Shown: positions 26,044 to 35,821, counted from the stretch's first letter. The stretch: 64,000 nt of DNA from an uncultured Phocaeicola sp. (GCA_948956705.1 CARCZS010000008.1:6241-70240), one strand, 5' to 3'. A program made the numbers and translations. Notes: generated by a model from the sequence alone, not told the origin.

Positions 26044-27680
26044 TTTTTCTTCAATAAAGTTATATGATAAACAAACTTATCGTTGTAGCGGCTACTGCTT
26101 TTTGCCCAGCGATTATCATCATATTGTCCAATATATGTTGTATCTATACTTCTCAGAAGTTTTGCCGGCAACTCTTCTCCTGCTCTGCCGTGAGTCAGGA
26201 TGGCACAAGGTAAAACTGATTTAATCGAATCTGCATGTGACATATCCAACGGACGAATCTTCCGTCCGGCAGCATAAACGAGCTCTATTCTCAACTCGTC
26301 CTTTTGATTATAGTAGAAGGGAACATCCTTCAGTTCCTCCAACTCCCGCGTCTGAGAAACACTCTTCATCTCCGGATTGTTGATGACATCTTCCAGCAAG
26401 GGAAGCATGAAACATTCTGCCGACAAAAACAGTATCAGGACTCCACCCACCAGTTTAAGCGGCTGCAATCTTACTGCCGAACGGACAAGGCAGGCAGCTA
26501 TCCCCCAAATCAGGACAGAGAGTAAGGCCAGTGTCAACAAAGAAACATAACCGGGACGATAGACAAACCAATATCCGGCCATCGGCAAAACTGCCACCAC
26601 CACTGCCACCAGCCACGCATTGACACGATACACCGTTTTATCGGCTCTCGATGCTTGCGGGGAGCGCAACCGGTCTGCCCAAACCATGACCAGATAGCCC
26701 ATCGTGTAAGCAGCCGACATCAACACCGGCAATAAATACCTGTTTTTCTTTTCCGGCAACAACGACAGTAAAACAACAGTAGAGAGCATCCATATCAAAG
26801 GGAAAAGATATTCTTTTCGTTTTCTGTCTTCCTTAGACCATAACGGAAGGAACAGGGAGGAAAGCAATAATATCGCCCATACTCCGGTCTCGAGAAAAAA
26901 GCTCCAATAATAATACCACGGACGGACATTCCGGTTCACCCAGGCTGCCGACTCTTTATCTGCCACGTATGACATGGCGTCGCCATGAAACAGATAAATA
27001 AAAATATACCACCAGCAACCAACGACCAGACAAACGGCAATCATCACCGCAAGGGCTTTCCACTTCCCTTTCATCGACGGCCGGTAGATATAACAATAAG
27101 AAATGAGGAACGGCAACAGCAAGGCATAAAAGGAAACAGGGCCTTTACTCATAAACGACAGTCCCATAAATATGCCTGCCCAAGTAAAGTCTTTCCAAGA
27201 ACAGAACTTGGCCGCAAATGCCCTGATGAGGAAATAAATCGCCCCCATCATAAATGCATGGCAATAAATGTCCCACGAAGCCGTACGCCCCATCAAAATA
27301 ATGTTGTAACAGGTGCAGAGCAGAATGGTGGAAATAAAGGCATAACGCTTGTTGCGCATCACTTGCACAGCCGTGAGATAGAAGAAGACAACCAACAAAA
27401 TGGCTGCAAGACCTGCCATCGCACGCTGAAGAGCCAGATTATCGGGAGAAATCATCTCCGCCACTGCTGTCAACCATGTCGGTAAAGGAGGCTTTTCCAA
27501 ACGCAAGTCTCCGTTCATAGTCGGCACCAGCCAATTGCCATCATGTACCATTTCACGGGCAGTCACCATGTTCCGCGCTTCCATGATATCCGGCACAACG
27601 ACCCGGTTGTTAATGAAAAAGGAGATGATACATATCACCAGTATCACCCATCCTTGCTTGCTTAGCAATTTATCTTTCAT
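26040..27680 (-). CDS. ArnT-like GT39 glycosyltransferase
   Basis: 546 residues, integral inner-membrane protein with about a dozen hydrophobic segments. The first periplasmic loop holds the family signature VVPDIMEARNMVTAREMV with the acidic residue expected for catalysis, and then LRLEKPPLPTWL, both typical of ArnT/PMT-type enzymes that transfer a sugar from polyprenyl phosphate. Likely acceptor is lipid A or a protein on the periplasmic side; undecided. First gene of the leftward unit GT39-GT2-LAB_N-epimerase; its promoter (TAATTTTG) is 33 bases upstream. Confidence 0.9.
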   Translation of the reverse strand: MKDKLLSKQGWVILVICIISFFINNRVVVPDIMEARNMVTAREMVHDGNWLVPTMNGDLRLEKPPLPTWLTAVAEMISPDNLALQRAMAGLAAILLVVFFYLTAVQVMRNKRYAFISTILLCTCYNIILMGRTASWDIYCHAFMMGAIYFLIRAFAAKFCSWKDFTWAGIFMGLSFMSKGPVSFYALLLPFLISYCYIYRPSMKGKWKALAVMIAVCLVVGCWWYIFIYLFHGDAMSYVADKESAAWVNRNVRPWYYYWSFFLETGVWAILLLSSLFLPLWSKEDRKRKEYLFPLIWMLSTVVLLSLLPEKKNRYLLPVLMSAAYTMGYLVMVWADRLRSPQASRADKTVYRVNAWLVAVVVAVLPMAGYWFVYRPGYVSLLTLALLSVLIWGIAACLVRSAVRLQPLKLVGGVLILFLSAECFMLPLLEDVINNPEMKSVSQTRELEELKDVPFYYNQKDELRIELVYAAGRKIRPLDMSHADSIKSVLPCAILTHGRAGEELPAKLLRSIDTTYIGQYDDNRWAKSSSRYNDKFVYHITLLKKK

Positions 27681-27712
27681 GCTCTAAATCAAGTTCCAAG
27701 TTGAGATGGGTA

Positions 27713-27720
27713 CAAAATTA
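27713..27720 (-). promoter_or_regulatory. -7 element of the GT39 operon
   Basis: TAATTTTG on the minus strand, exact consensus, 33 bases before the start. Confidence 0.5.
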
Positions 27721-27776
27721 AGTAAAAATACAGAGACTTCTCAATAGTCTGCACAGAAAATAAGATAGAATAACAA

Positions 27777-28886
27777 TCAGACGGACAACTCTTTAATTAG
27801 CCGATACATTCTCTCCTTGGTATAAAGCGACAAAAGTATCTGTCTGTTTTTCAACTTCATTTCACTGTCCAAGGGTGTATCCAGCTCCTTTTGTGACAGT
27901 TTTTCCAGTTCATAAACCGTCAGCCCGTGAGACCGGGCCCATTCATAAACTGGGTTTACATGAGAAAGGAATACTTTGGCTCCCAGATAAAGTGCTACAA
28001 TAATATTTCCGATAGCTTCCTGCCTCCAATTTCCGAACAAGGCAACACTGACATCCGACTGGAGACGATTGTATTCATCCAACGGCATAAAATCCAGTAA
28101 TGGCGAAAAATTTCCGCCCAAAAGCAACTTGCCTGATTGAAGGACATGATCCACATATCCTTTCTTGCCCGAATAGCTCAATGGAACAATGACACGCCTC
28201 GAACCGATGTCCAGCTTAGACAGGATACGCATTACATATTCGTGGTTGTTACTGCCGGAAGCAGAGTTCCCAATCATGATGCTGTTACCACGGACTTCGC
28301 TATTCATCAACTCTTTGCCCAGAATAATGTCCAAAGGATAGTAAAAGAAATCCTTCCAAGGCTTTGCTTTCAACTCAGGGTAATAACGCATCAAATACTG
28401 ATAATCGTTTTCGGTCGTATCAGTGACGATGTAATCTACTTTCTGCTTGATAAAACGTATAGTCCTTCGGGCATTCCATTGCTGTTTCCATCTGTCAAAC
28501 GGACGCCATAACAAACTCTGCCGGTATTTTCTCTTATAATAGGAAGTGGTGGGGTCAATCATACGAAAGCCTTTGGGAACCAATAGCTTATTATACAAGT
28601 CCATTCCCCATATAATCCAATAGACGACAGTTCCCTGCAAATCCAGCTTATCAAGAACATCCATCTTACGCTTATTGAGCAAATGAATATAGACCTCAGA
28701 GAACGAAAACTCATCTTTGCGGGCAAAGAATTCTGTCCTCGAAAGTACATTCGGTTCCTTTCTCACCCATCGGAAGGAAGAAGTGCGGTTGGTGACCACA
28801 AACAGATTCTCTCCCGGAAACACTTCTTCGAAGGCATCAATCGTACGATTGATAATCTTCTCATCATTCACCAAATGAAGCTTCAT
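27777..28886 (-). CDS. WecF-like 4-acetamido-4,6-dideoxygalactose transferase (GT56)
   Basis: 369 residues. It matches the TDP-Fuc4NAc:lipid II Fuc4NAc transferase family: opening KLHLVNDEKIINRTIDAF, the middle NSASGSNNHEYVMRIL and VPLSYSGKKGYVDHVL, and the C-terminal YLGAKVFLSHVNPVYEWA. In enterobacteria this enzyme finishes the trisaccharide repeat of the common antigen; here it presumably acts on an LPS precursor. It overlaps the aminotransferase gene by four bases (ATGA), linking synthesis and transfer of the same sugar. Confidence 0.85.
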   Translation of the reverse strand: MKLHLVNDEKIINRTIDAFEEVFPGENLFVVTNRTSSFRWVRKEPNVLSRTEFFARKDEFSFSEVYIHLLNKRKMDVLDKLDLQGTVVYWIIWGMDLYNKLLVPKGFRMIDPTTSYYKRKYRQSLLWRPFDRWKQQWNARRTIRFIKQKVDYIVTDTTENDYQYLMRYYPELKAKPWKDFFYYPLDIILGKELMNSEVRGNSIMIGNSASGSNNHEYVMRILSKLDIGSRRVIVPLSYSGKKGYVDHVLQSGKLLLGGNFSPLLDFMPLDEYNRLQSDVSVALFGNWRQEAIGNIIVALYLGAKVFLSHVNPVYEWARSHGLTVYELEKLSQKELDTPLDSEMKLKNRQILLSLYTKERMYRLIKELSV

Positions 28887-30016
28887 CTCTCTGATGTATA
28901 AAAAGACCGGATCTGTTCACAGATATATTTCACCTCATCGGGCTCCAAGGCGTAAAACAACGGGAAACGCACCAAACAGTCTGTATATTTATCTGCCTGC
29001 GGCAATTCTTCCACCTCCCACTTCCGGTTCTTCACAAAATCACTTTTATGCAGACTCAAATAATGAAATACAGAATAGATACCATGAGCCTTCAGATAAC
29101 CGATTAATGCCGTCCTTTCTTCGGGGGTGGCACATACGGCATAAAAGGCATGGGCGTTATTGGTCGCATAATCCGGCAACACAGGCAACGATAGGTGCGA
29201 AATGCCTTGCAGATTCTGATAATACAGGTTCCAAATCTCTTTCCGCTTCTGCTGAATGGAGTCCAATGCTTCCAATTGTGCCCACAAGAAAGCCGCTACA
29301 TACTCGGCCGGAAGAAAAGAAGAACCAGTATCCACCCAACCGTATTTATTGATTTCTCCCCTGAAAAACTCGGCACGGTTCGTTCCTTTCTCCCAAAGAA
29401 TTTCGGAACGTTTCACAAAGCGGGGGTCATTAATGGCCAATAGGCCGCCTTCGCCGCACTGGATATTTTTTGTTTCATGAAATGAGAAAGCAGCCAGATG
29501 GCCTATACTGCCCAAAGGACGCCCTTTATAAAAACTGTCTATTGCCTGTGCCGCATCTTCTATCACCAGCAGATTATGGCGTTCGGCCACTTGCAAAATC
29601 ACATCCATATCGCAAGCTATTCCGGCATAGTGCACAGGAACAATGGCACGGGTACGGGGAGTAATCAGGGATTCCAGCTTTTGCTCGTCGATACAGGGGT
29701 TGTCAGTACGGCTGTCGGCAAAAACAATCTTGGCTCCCTGCCTTACGAAAGCAAGGGCTGTAGAAACGAAAGTATAAGAGGGTACGATAACTTCATCGCC
29801 GGGCTGGATGCCGGCCAACATAGCACACATTTCAAGTGCGTCCGTACAGGAGGTTGTCAGTAAACATTTACAACTTCCAAGCTTTTCCTCAAAGAAGGAC
29901 TGACATTTATGGGTAAAGTTACCATTACCACATGTTTTTCCTTCTGATAATGCCTGAGTTATATAACTTTTCTCGTTACCGGTCAGCCATACCTTATTAA
30001 AAAGAATAGTTTTCAT
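28883..30016 (-). CDS. wecE: dTDP-4-amino-4,6-dideoxygalactose transaminase
   Basis: 377 residues from ATG 30016; a longer frame to 30130 is rejected since it would extend past the promoter and starts with a non-homologous hydrophobic stretch. PLP-dependent aminotransferase of the DegT/DnrJ/EryC1 family. The PLP lysine is in SFHETKNIQCGEGG, the ring-stacking and aspartate positions in VIEDAAQAID. The opening TILFNKVWLTGNEKSYI is typical of RffA/WecE. It would turn dTDP-4-keto-6-deoxyglucose into the 4-amino sugar for the WecF-like transferase. The N-acetyltransferase (WecD) is not in this window. Confidence 0.9.
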   Translation of the reverse strand: MKTILFNKVWLTGNEKSYITQALSEGKTCGNGNFTHKCQSFFEEKLGSCKCLLTTSCTDALEMCAMLAGIQPGDEVIVPSYTFVSTALAFVRQGAKIVFADSRTDNPCIDEQKLESLITPRTRAIVPVHYAGIACDMDVILQVAERHNLLVIEDAAQAIDSFYKGRPLGSIGHLAAFSFHETKNIQCGEGGLLAINDPRFVKRSEILWEKGTNRAEFFRGEINKYGWVDTGSSFLPAEYVAAFLWAQLEALDSIQQKRKEIWNLYYQNLQGISHLSLPVLPDYATNNAHAFYAVCATPEERTALIGYLKAHGIYSVFHYLSLHKSDFVKNRKWEVEELPQADKYTDCLVRFPLFYALEPDEVKYICEQIRSFYTSER

Positions 30017-30064
30017 TATATCTTTTTCTAGTTTGTTAGTTTTCTCATATTGACTTACATGCAA

Positions 30065-30072
30065 CAAAAGTA
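30065..30072 (-). promoter_or_regulatory. -7 element of the wecE operon
   Basis: TACTTTTG on the minus strand, exact consensus, 49 bases before the ATG at 30016. Its position supports that start. Confidence 0.55.
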
Positions 30073-30115
30073 GTAAAAATAAGTAGAACCCTTTATTCTT
30101 TTCAAAGAAATAATC

Positions 30116-30123
30116 TATCTTTG
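30116..30123 (+). promoter_or_regulatory. -7 element of the rightward GT2 gene
   Basis: TATCTTTG, exact consensus, 26 bases before the start at 30150; together with the element at 30065 it forms a divergent promoter pair. Confidence 0.6.
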
Positions 30124-30149
30124 TCCACATTATATCATAACTATGAATT

Positions 30150-30977
30150 ATGAAGCAAACTTCTGCCTACAGTATCGGAGTAATTATCTCTACTTACAAT
30201 AACCCGGCATGGCTTGAAAAAGTCCTCTGGGGTTATCTTTTTCAAACACATCCAGCAGATGAAATAGTCATTGCCGATGATGGTTCTAAAGAAGACACCC
30301 GCCAACTGATAGAAAGCTTTAAGGACAAACTGCCCATCAAGCATGTGTGGCATGAAGATAACGGATTCCAGAAATCACGAATCCTAAACAGTGCTATTCT
30401 GGCTTCTGAATCTGATTATCTGATATTTACAGATCAGGACTGCATACCGCGTAAAGACTTTATAGCTACTCATAATGCATACGCCGAAAAGGGATATTTC
30501 CTGTCGGGAGGCTACTTCAAGCTGCCGATGGATATCAGCAGGCAGCTTACTTATAACGATATAGAAAGTGAGAATGCCTTTTCTCTTTCCTGGCTGAAAG
30601 AACAGCGCATGAAATGCAGTTTCAAATGTACCAAGCTAATTAAGAACAAAGCTTTTACACGTTTTATGAACGCTATCACCCCGACCAAAGCCACATGGAA
30701 CGGTTGCAATGCTTCCGGATGGCGTGAGGATATACTCACTGTCAACGGATTTAATGAAGAGATGCATTATGGCGGACAGGACAGGGAGTTCGGAGAACGG
30801 ATGTTCAACTTGGGAATCAAATCCAAGCAAATACGCTATTCTGCCATTGTGCTTCATTTGGATCATAAACGTCCTTACAAGACAAAAGAGTCGATAGAGA
30901 AGAATATCAATATCCGTCGTAATACACGTAAAACAGGTATCACGGAGACACCATTCGGAATCAAACAATTACATTAA
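30150..30977 (+). CDS. GT2 glycosyltransferase with GT7-type C-terminal part
   Basis: 275 residues. GT-A fold with VIISTYNNPAWLEKV, IVIADDGSKEDT and FTDQDCIP (DQD, about 95-97) as metal site. The C-terminal WNGCNASGWREDILTVNGF and YGGQDREFGERM match the GT7 C-terminal domain. Similar to the GT2 at 22572. Single gene with its own promoter, convergent with the sulfatase gene. Probably adds a sugar to the same LPS structure. Confidence 0.88.
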   Translation: MKQTSAYSIGVIISTYNNPAWLEKVLWGYLFQTHPADEIVIADDGSKEDTRQLIESFKDKLPIKHVWHEDNGFQKSRILNSAILASESDYLIFTDQDCIPRKDFIATHNAYAEKGYFLSGGYFKLPMDISRQLTYNDIESENAFSLSWLKEQRMKCSFKCTKLIKNKAFTRFMNAITPTKATWNGCNASGWREDILTVNGFNEEMHYGGQDREFGERMFNLGIKSKQIRYSAIVLHLDHKRPYKTKESIEKNINIRRNTRKTGITETPFGIKQLH

Positions 30978-31019
30978 AAAAGCTGCCGGGGCCTCATGTC
31001 CTACACATGGGTACCGGCA
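30976..31019 (-). terminator. terminator of the argS-RNase H-sulfatase operon
   Basis: Read on the minus strand, TGCCGG (31019-31014) and CCGGCA (30989-30984) pair, with further pairing inside (CCATGT with ACATG), and the stem is followed by TTTTTT. It begins 35 bases after the sulfatase stop and ends at the end of the convergent GT2 gene. Confidence 0.7.
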
Positions 31020-31053
31020 CTCTGGAGAAGGAGGAGAAAGGATAATAAACCGT

Positions 31054-32886
31054 TTATCGTCTTCCCAAATCGTCGTATACACTTTGAAGAATTGCTTTAC
31101 CTTTGTCTATACGGTCATTTGTTCCGGCTGGTTCATCCAGCAATATATTTCCCGAATTATTATCAACAACCGTCACTCCCGTACTGTCACGGAAAGCAAA
31201 GCCGTTGTTGAAACTATAAAAAGCAAAAGGATAGGTATAATCACTGCCCAACACATTGCGGCTGAAGTTGAAAGAAGAATGATCCAACTCCAGTTGCCCC
31301 AATAAAGTAGCAGCTAAATCAGCCTGATTCATAATCTTGTCTATTTTCATCGGCTGCTTCACCGCCCCGCCCAGCCATAGCATAGGTATGTGATAGAATC
31401 GGGGGGAAGTATTCAACCCTTCGCGGGGATAATAAAAGCCATGATCGGGCAAACAGATAACCAGCAAATCCTTCCATACTGGAGTCTGTTTCAGTTTCTC
31501 TATAAATTTGCCCAAGCAATCATCTGTAAAGGCAAAGGCATTGGGAATCTGTTCGTCCAAGCGATGGTAAGGAACTTCAAATGGTTCGTGACTGCTCAGG
31601 GTAAGGAAAGCCGTGTGCCACGGAGTTTCTTTTCTATCTTTCAATTGATTGTACAGATGCTCAAATGTAATATCATCATTTACTCCCCATGCATTGCTGG
31701 TCTGTTCGGCTAAAGAGAAATCTTTGTCGGCAGTAAGACGCTGATACCCCTTACTCAACAAATAGCTCTTCATATTGGTAAAGTTGATATCTCCTCCATA
31801 AAGAAAATCGGTCTTATACCCTGCTTTCACCAATTCCTCTGCAATGGAAGGCAAAGTGCGGCTCTTTGCCGGGATTTTCATGACCGAGGCCGTCGGGAGT
31901 CCCAAATATCCACTGAAGGTACAGACGGTACCACGGTCGGTCCGGAAACTGTTGGCATAACAGTTTGTGAAGAAAACACCTTCTTCTGTCAAGCGATTGA
32001 AATGAGGAGCTACATCAGGAAGACCGCCAAGAGGTTCGATAAAAGTAGCTCCGTAACTCTCCATCAAAATGACAAGAATATTGGGACGCTTCGTATTCAA
32101 TACCTCCATGATGCTGTCACCGTCTGTCGAGGGGTAAAGTCCGTCAAACAGTTCGGCGCGTTTTCCTTCCTCGAAGAAATTAAATTCAGATGCAAAGTCT
32201 TGCGATTTCCCCATGGAGGAGAGCAAACTGAAATCAGGATTGACTGCCGAATGATTCAAAAACTGCTCACTACTGAAATACACCTGACCGACGTTGGAAG
32301 TCGACTCGGTAACTCCACCCCGGATAATGATAAACAGTACTCCGCCTATCAGCAGCATAATTCCTGTCCCTGCCAGCCTTGTTCGGACAAGCGTCAAAAC
32401 CGAAGGAGTTATTTTCAGCAATATCCACGTATTCAATATGATAAGCACTAATATCGCCAATACCCGCAGAAGAATGAATCCCGGCGACACACTTGCCAAA
32501 GCTTCTTTGGGAGAATCAATATAAAGGAAAATAGAGGCATCCAACTTAAATCCCCAAAAAGGATAAAGCCCCATGTCTACCACAAATATGACAGAGACAA
32601 GGGTGGCAATGAGCACATAATATCCCCAGAGGATTTTCTTCAATGGGAACCGTTGAAACCAAATGCTAATCAATATAAGAAGAAAAGGAAATGCCGTCAG
32701 ATAACCGGTCATGGCTGCATCAAGACCGGCTCCGTGAATCATCACGTGCAGAAAATCAGTAAAGCCAAATCCTTTCTCAATAGCACCATTATAAAGCATA
32801 AACAATGGCTTCTGCAAAATAAATATCAGTAAGACTGTAAAGAAGTACAGGCTGATATAGGCAATCCGTTTCTTCATATCTTTCAT
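31054..32886 (-). CDS. LTA synthase-like sulfatase-fold membrane protein
   Basis: 610 residues. Five hydrophobic segments in the first 190 residues, then a periplasmic sulfatase-fold domain. Catalytic threonine region: NCYANSFRTDRGTVCTFSGY (T likely at the RTDRGT position), metal ligands in ILVILMESYGA and VICLPDHGFYY. In Gram-positives this family makes lipoteichoic acid; Gram-negative members transfer phosphoglycerol or phosphoethanolamine to glycans or lipids. The start is the first of two close Met codons (32886; alternative 32877), 15 bases after the RNase H stop. Confidence 0.88.
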   Translation of the reverse strand: MKDMKKRIAYISLYFFTVLLIFILQKPLFMLYNGAIEKGFGFTDFLHVMIHGAGLDAAMTGYLTAFPFLLILISIWFQRFPLKKILWGYYVLIATLVSVIFVVDMGLYPFWGFKLDASIFLYIDSPKEALASVSPGFILLRVLAILVLIILNTWILLKITPSVLTLVRTRLAGTGIMLLIGGVLFIIIRGGVTESTSNVGQVYFSSEQFLNHSAVNPDFSLLSSMGKSQDFASEFNFFEEGKRAELFDGLYPSTDGDSIMEVLNTKRPNILVILMESYGATFIEPLGGLPDVAPHFNRLTEEGVFFTNCYANSFRTDRGTVCTFSGYLGLPTASVMKIPAKSRTLPSIAEELVKAGYKTDFLYGGDINFTNMKSYLLSKGYQRLTADKDFSLAEQTSNAWGVNDDITFEHLYNQLKDRKETPWHTAFLTLSSHEPFEVPYHRLDEQIPNAFAFTDDCLGKFIEKLKQTPVWKDLLVICLPDHGFYYPREGLNTSPRFYHIPMLWLGGAVKQPMKIDKIMNQADLAATLLGQLELDHSSFNFSRNVLGSDYTYPFAFYSFNNGFAFRDSTGVTVVDNNSGNILLDEPAGTNDRIDKGKAILQSVYDDLGRR

Positions 32887-32901
32887 TTATTATAGATATC
32901 T

Positions 32902-33534
32902 TTATTTCCGTCCGAAGTCTGCGGGGACCTCTCCCCAACGGTCGGTCTCCCATTTTAATAAGGGAGTGGTATAAGCATTATCTCTCAACCAGTTCTCAGC
33001 TCGCTCTATCATCCGAAAGAGTTCTTCTGTCCTTGGAGTACGTTCGAGCTTGGTCTTGCATTTCTTCTGCTTTACCCAGCTCAGGGCATTCCGGCTATCT
33101 GAGTAAACAGGCATATTGATTTTTTTTTGTTTCATCAATGCCAATGCATGCACTATGGCGAGAAACTCACCGATATTATTAGTTCCATATACAGGGCCGA
33201 AATGAAAAATTTCCTGCCCGGTAAGAAGATAAACACCGCGATACTCCATAGGGCCGGGGTTTCCGCTACAAGCGGCATCGACTGCCAGGCAGTTCATATC
33301 AAAATTCTCGGGAAGTTGCCGGGGGGCTTCTTCTTTCTTCACCGCATTCTTTCCCACATAATGGAAAGCAGAGGAAGCAAACGCCTGTTCTGCTTCATCC
33401 CGGGTGTCAAAGGATTTGTAGAGTGCACCTTCATAACCCTTAATCTGTAATTGGCAATCAGTCCAAGAGTGATATACTCCCGGACTGACTCCTTTCCATA
33501 CTACATAATATTTCTGTTTTTTTGCCATCTGCAT
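32902..33534 (-). CDS. viroplasmin-RNase H fusion protein
   Basis: 210 residues. Residues about 5-52 are a caulimovirus-viroplasmin domain (KYYVVWKGVSPGVYHSW, GYEGALYKSFDTRDEAEQAF), which helps bind RNA-DNA hybrids. The rest is a type I RNase H: acid residues in LAVDAACSGNPGPMEY, NIGEFLAIVHALA and VYSDSRNALSW, and a terminal WETDRWGEVPADF. It removes RNA from RNA-DNA hybrids in the cytosol. It follows argS by 32 bases in the same direction. Confidence 0.92.
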   Translation of the reverse strand: MQMAKKQKYYVVWKGVSPGVYHSWTDCQLQIKGYEGALYKSFDTRDEAEQAFASSAFHYVGKNAVKKEEAPRQLPENFDMNCLAVDAACSGNPGPMEYRGVYLLTGQEIFHFGPVYGTNNIGEFLAIVHALALMKQKKINMPVYSDSRNALSWVKQKKCKTKLERTPRTEELFRMIERAENWLRDNAYTTPLLKWETDRWGEVPADFGRK

Positions 33535-33566
33535 TGAGATTACACCCTGCGTACGGATTGCTTACA

Positions 33567-35387
33567 TTACATGCGCTCCGGCACTTCAATACCCAACAGT
33601 CCCATTGCAGTCTTCACAATCTTGCCCACATTGGCACTCAATGCCAGACGGAAAATCTTAAGCGCTTCGTCTTCTTCACGCAAGATGCTGAAATCATGGT
33701 AGAACTGATTATATTCCTTCACCAAATCGTATGTATAGTTGGCAATAATAGATGGATTATAATCCGTACCCGCTTGCTTTACAACCGTCTTAAAGTCAGC
33801 CAACATCTGAATCAAGCCTTCTTCTTTTGCACTCAACTGCAATCCTGCCGGAATCACTTCGGGAACAGCGATGCCTGATTCGGCTGCTTTACGCAACACC
33901 GACTGGATACGGGCATAAGTATATTGGATGAAAGGTCCTGTATTACCATTGAAATCAATGGATTCCTTCGGATTAAACGTCATGTTCTTACGTGCATCCA
34001 CTTTCAGGATAAAATACTTCAAAGCACCCAAACCTACAATGCGGGCAATATCATCGGCTTCTTCTTTAGACAATCCGTCCAATTTACCCAATTCGGCTGA
34101 AGTTTCTTTTGCTGTCTCAATCATGCCTTCCATCAAGTCGTCGGCATCCACCACAGTTCCTTCACGACTCTTCATCTTACCTTCCGGCAACTCTACCATA
34201 CCGTATGAGAAGTGAACCAATCCTTTACCCCATTCAAAACCCAACTTATCAAGCAAGATGGACAATACCTGAAAATGATAATTCTGCTCATTTCCTACTA
34301 CATATATCATCTTATCGATGGGATAGTCCTGAAAACGGAGTTTGGCAGTACCTATATCCTGAGTCATATAAACCGAAGTACCGTCTCCACGAAGCAACAG
34401 CTTATGGTCCAATCCTTCCGCGGTGAGGTCGGCCCATACCGAATTATCCTCCTTACGATAGAAGAATCCCTTTTCAAGCCCTTCCATCACTTTATCCTTC
34501 CCTTCCAGATAGGTATTCGATTCATAGTAAATCTTATCAAAACCAACTCCCATCATCTTATAGGTTTCATCAAAACCGGCATACACCCAATCGTTCATCT
34601 TTTTCCAAAGCGCACGGATTTCGGGGTCGTTAGCCTCCCACTTACGCAGCATTTCGCGAGCCTCCTGCATCAAAGGCGAGTTAGCCTCAGCCTTTGCTTT
34701 AGCTTCTTCCTCATTCATTCCTTCTGCCTGATATTGGGCCATCAGCTCTTTTACTTCCGCTTTGTAGTGCTTATCAAAAGCTACATAATAATCGCCAATC
34801 AGGTGGTCACCCTTCTTGCCTGACGATTCGGGAGTCTCACCATTACCATATTTCAACCAAGCCAGCATAGACTTGCAGATATGGATTCCGCGGTCGTTTA
34901 CAATATTGGTTTTCACCACCTTATTGCCATTTGCCGCCATCACATTTGCCAATGCATTACCCAGCAGGTTATTACGGACGTGCCCCAAGTGTAAAGGCTT
35001 GTTCGTATTCGGCGAAGAATACTCAATCATCACCAACGGAGAGTTTTCAGTAGCTTTCTCTATGCCATATTCCGGTTGAGCCTGAATAGAATTCAACAGT
35101 TCAATCCAACAATCCGAAGCAATAGTCAAGTTCAAGAATCCTTTTACCGCATTATAAGCAGATATCAGCTCAGGAGCATTCTGGTGCAAATATCCGCCGA
35201 TTTCCTGTGCAGTCTGTTCAGGGCCTTTCTTAGACATTTTCAAGAAAGGGAAAACAACCAATGTGAGGTGTCCTTCAAACTCTTTCTTTGTCTTCTGGAG
35301 CTGTACCATTTTTACTGGTACTTCCTGTCCGTACAGCATTTTGATAGCGCTGATAATGGACGCGGTAAGTTTTTCTTCTATATTCAT
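33567..35387 (-). CDS. argS: arginyl-tRNA synthetase
   Basis: 606 residues, class I synthetase charging tRNA-Arg. N-terminal Add-1 domain (about 1-100), HIGH motif as HLGH at 133-136 within SSPNTNKPLHLGHVRNN, catalytic core to about 440, and C-terminal anticodon-binding DALR domain ending in LGIEVPERM. As usual for ArgS, the KMSKS motif is degenerate (GKMKSREG). It is complete, of typical length, and leads a three-gene leftward operon. Its -7 element TATCTTTG is 32 bases upstream. Confidence 0.98.
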   Translation of the reverse strand: MNIEEKLTASIISAIKMLYGQEVPVKMVQLQKTKKEFEGHLTLVVFPFLKMSKKGPEQTAQEIGGYLHQNAPELISAYNAVKGFLNLTIASDCWIELLNSIQAQPEYGIEKATENSPLVMIEYSSPNTNKPLHLGHVRNNLLGNALANVMAANGNKVVKTNIVNDRGIHICKSMLAWLKYGNGETPESSGKKGDHLIGDYYVAFDKHYKAEVKELMAQYQAEGMNEEEAKAKAEANSPLMQEAREMLRKWEANDPEIRALWKKMNDWVYAGFDETYKMMGVGFDKIYYESNTYLEGKDKVMEGLEKGFFYRKEDNSVWADLTAEGLDHKLLLRGDGTSVYMTQDIGTAKLRFQDYPIDKMIYVVGNEQNYHFQVLSILLDKLGFEWGKGLVHFSYGMVELPEGKMKSREGTVVDADDLMEGMIETAKETSAELGKLDGLSKEEADDIARIVGLGALKYFILKVDARKNMTFNPKESIDFNGNTGPFIQYTYARIQSVLRKAAESGIAVPEVIPAGLQLSAKEEGLIQMLADFKTVVKQAGTDYNPSIIANYTYDLVKEYNQFYHDFSILREEDEALKIFRLALSANVGKIVKTAMGLLGIEVPERM

Positions 35388-35418
35388 AGCGTGTAAGTAC
35401 TTATTTGTTATTGAGTTG

Positions 35419-35426
35419 CAAAGATA
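35419..35426 (-). promoter_or_regulatory. -7 element of argS
   Basis: TATCTTTG on the minus strand, exact consensus, 32 bases before the start. Confidence 0.6.
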
Positions 35427-35821
35427 AACATTTTAGATGAAATCTTTTCTATCTTGCTCCAATTTACTCTAGCACAGATCCAATTCCTCTATAATTTTCC
35501 GTTTTTCATTTTACTCCAGTCTATGCTACTCTTAAATAAACACTTGCTCCTGATGATTATAAAGTATATGCACAAACTTTTTTTCTAGAAAAATGCTTGA
35601 TAATCAATAGTTGCCATCCGATTCTTCTTATAGAAAGAAAAACACACATACTGCTTTGAAGAACTTGTTGCCATAAACAGAAGCAACGTTGTAACAAACA
35701 TGCAAAATCTTAACAGATTTCAAGCGCCCGCTCGTTTAACATTAGTGAATAAATCTCGTCATCGTTTGCCTTAGCAATAAAAATATATTAAAAAACTATA
35801 TTCTATTCAAATTAAAATACA

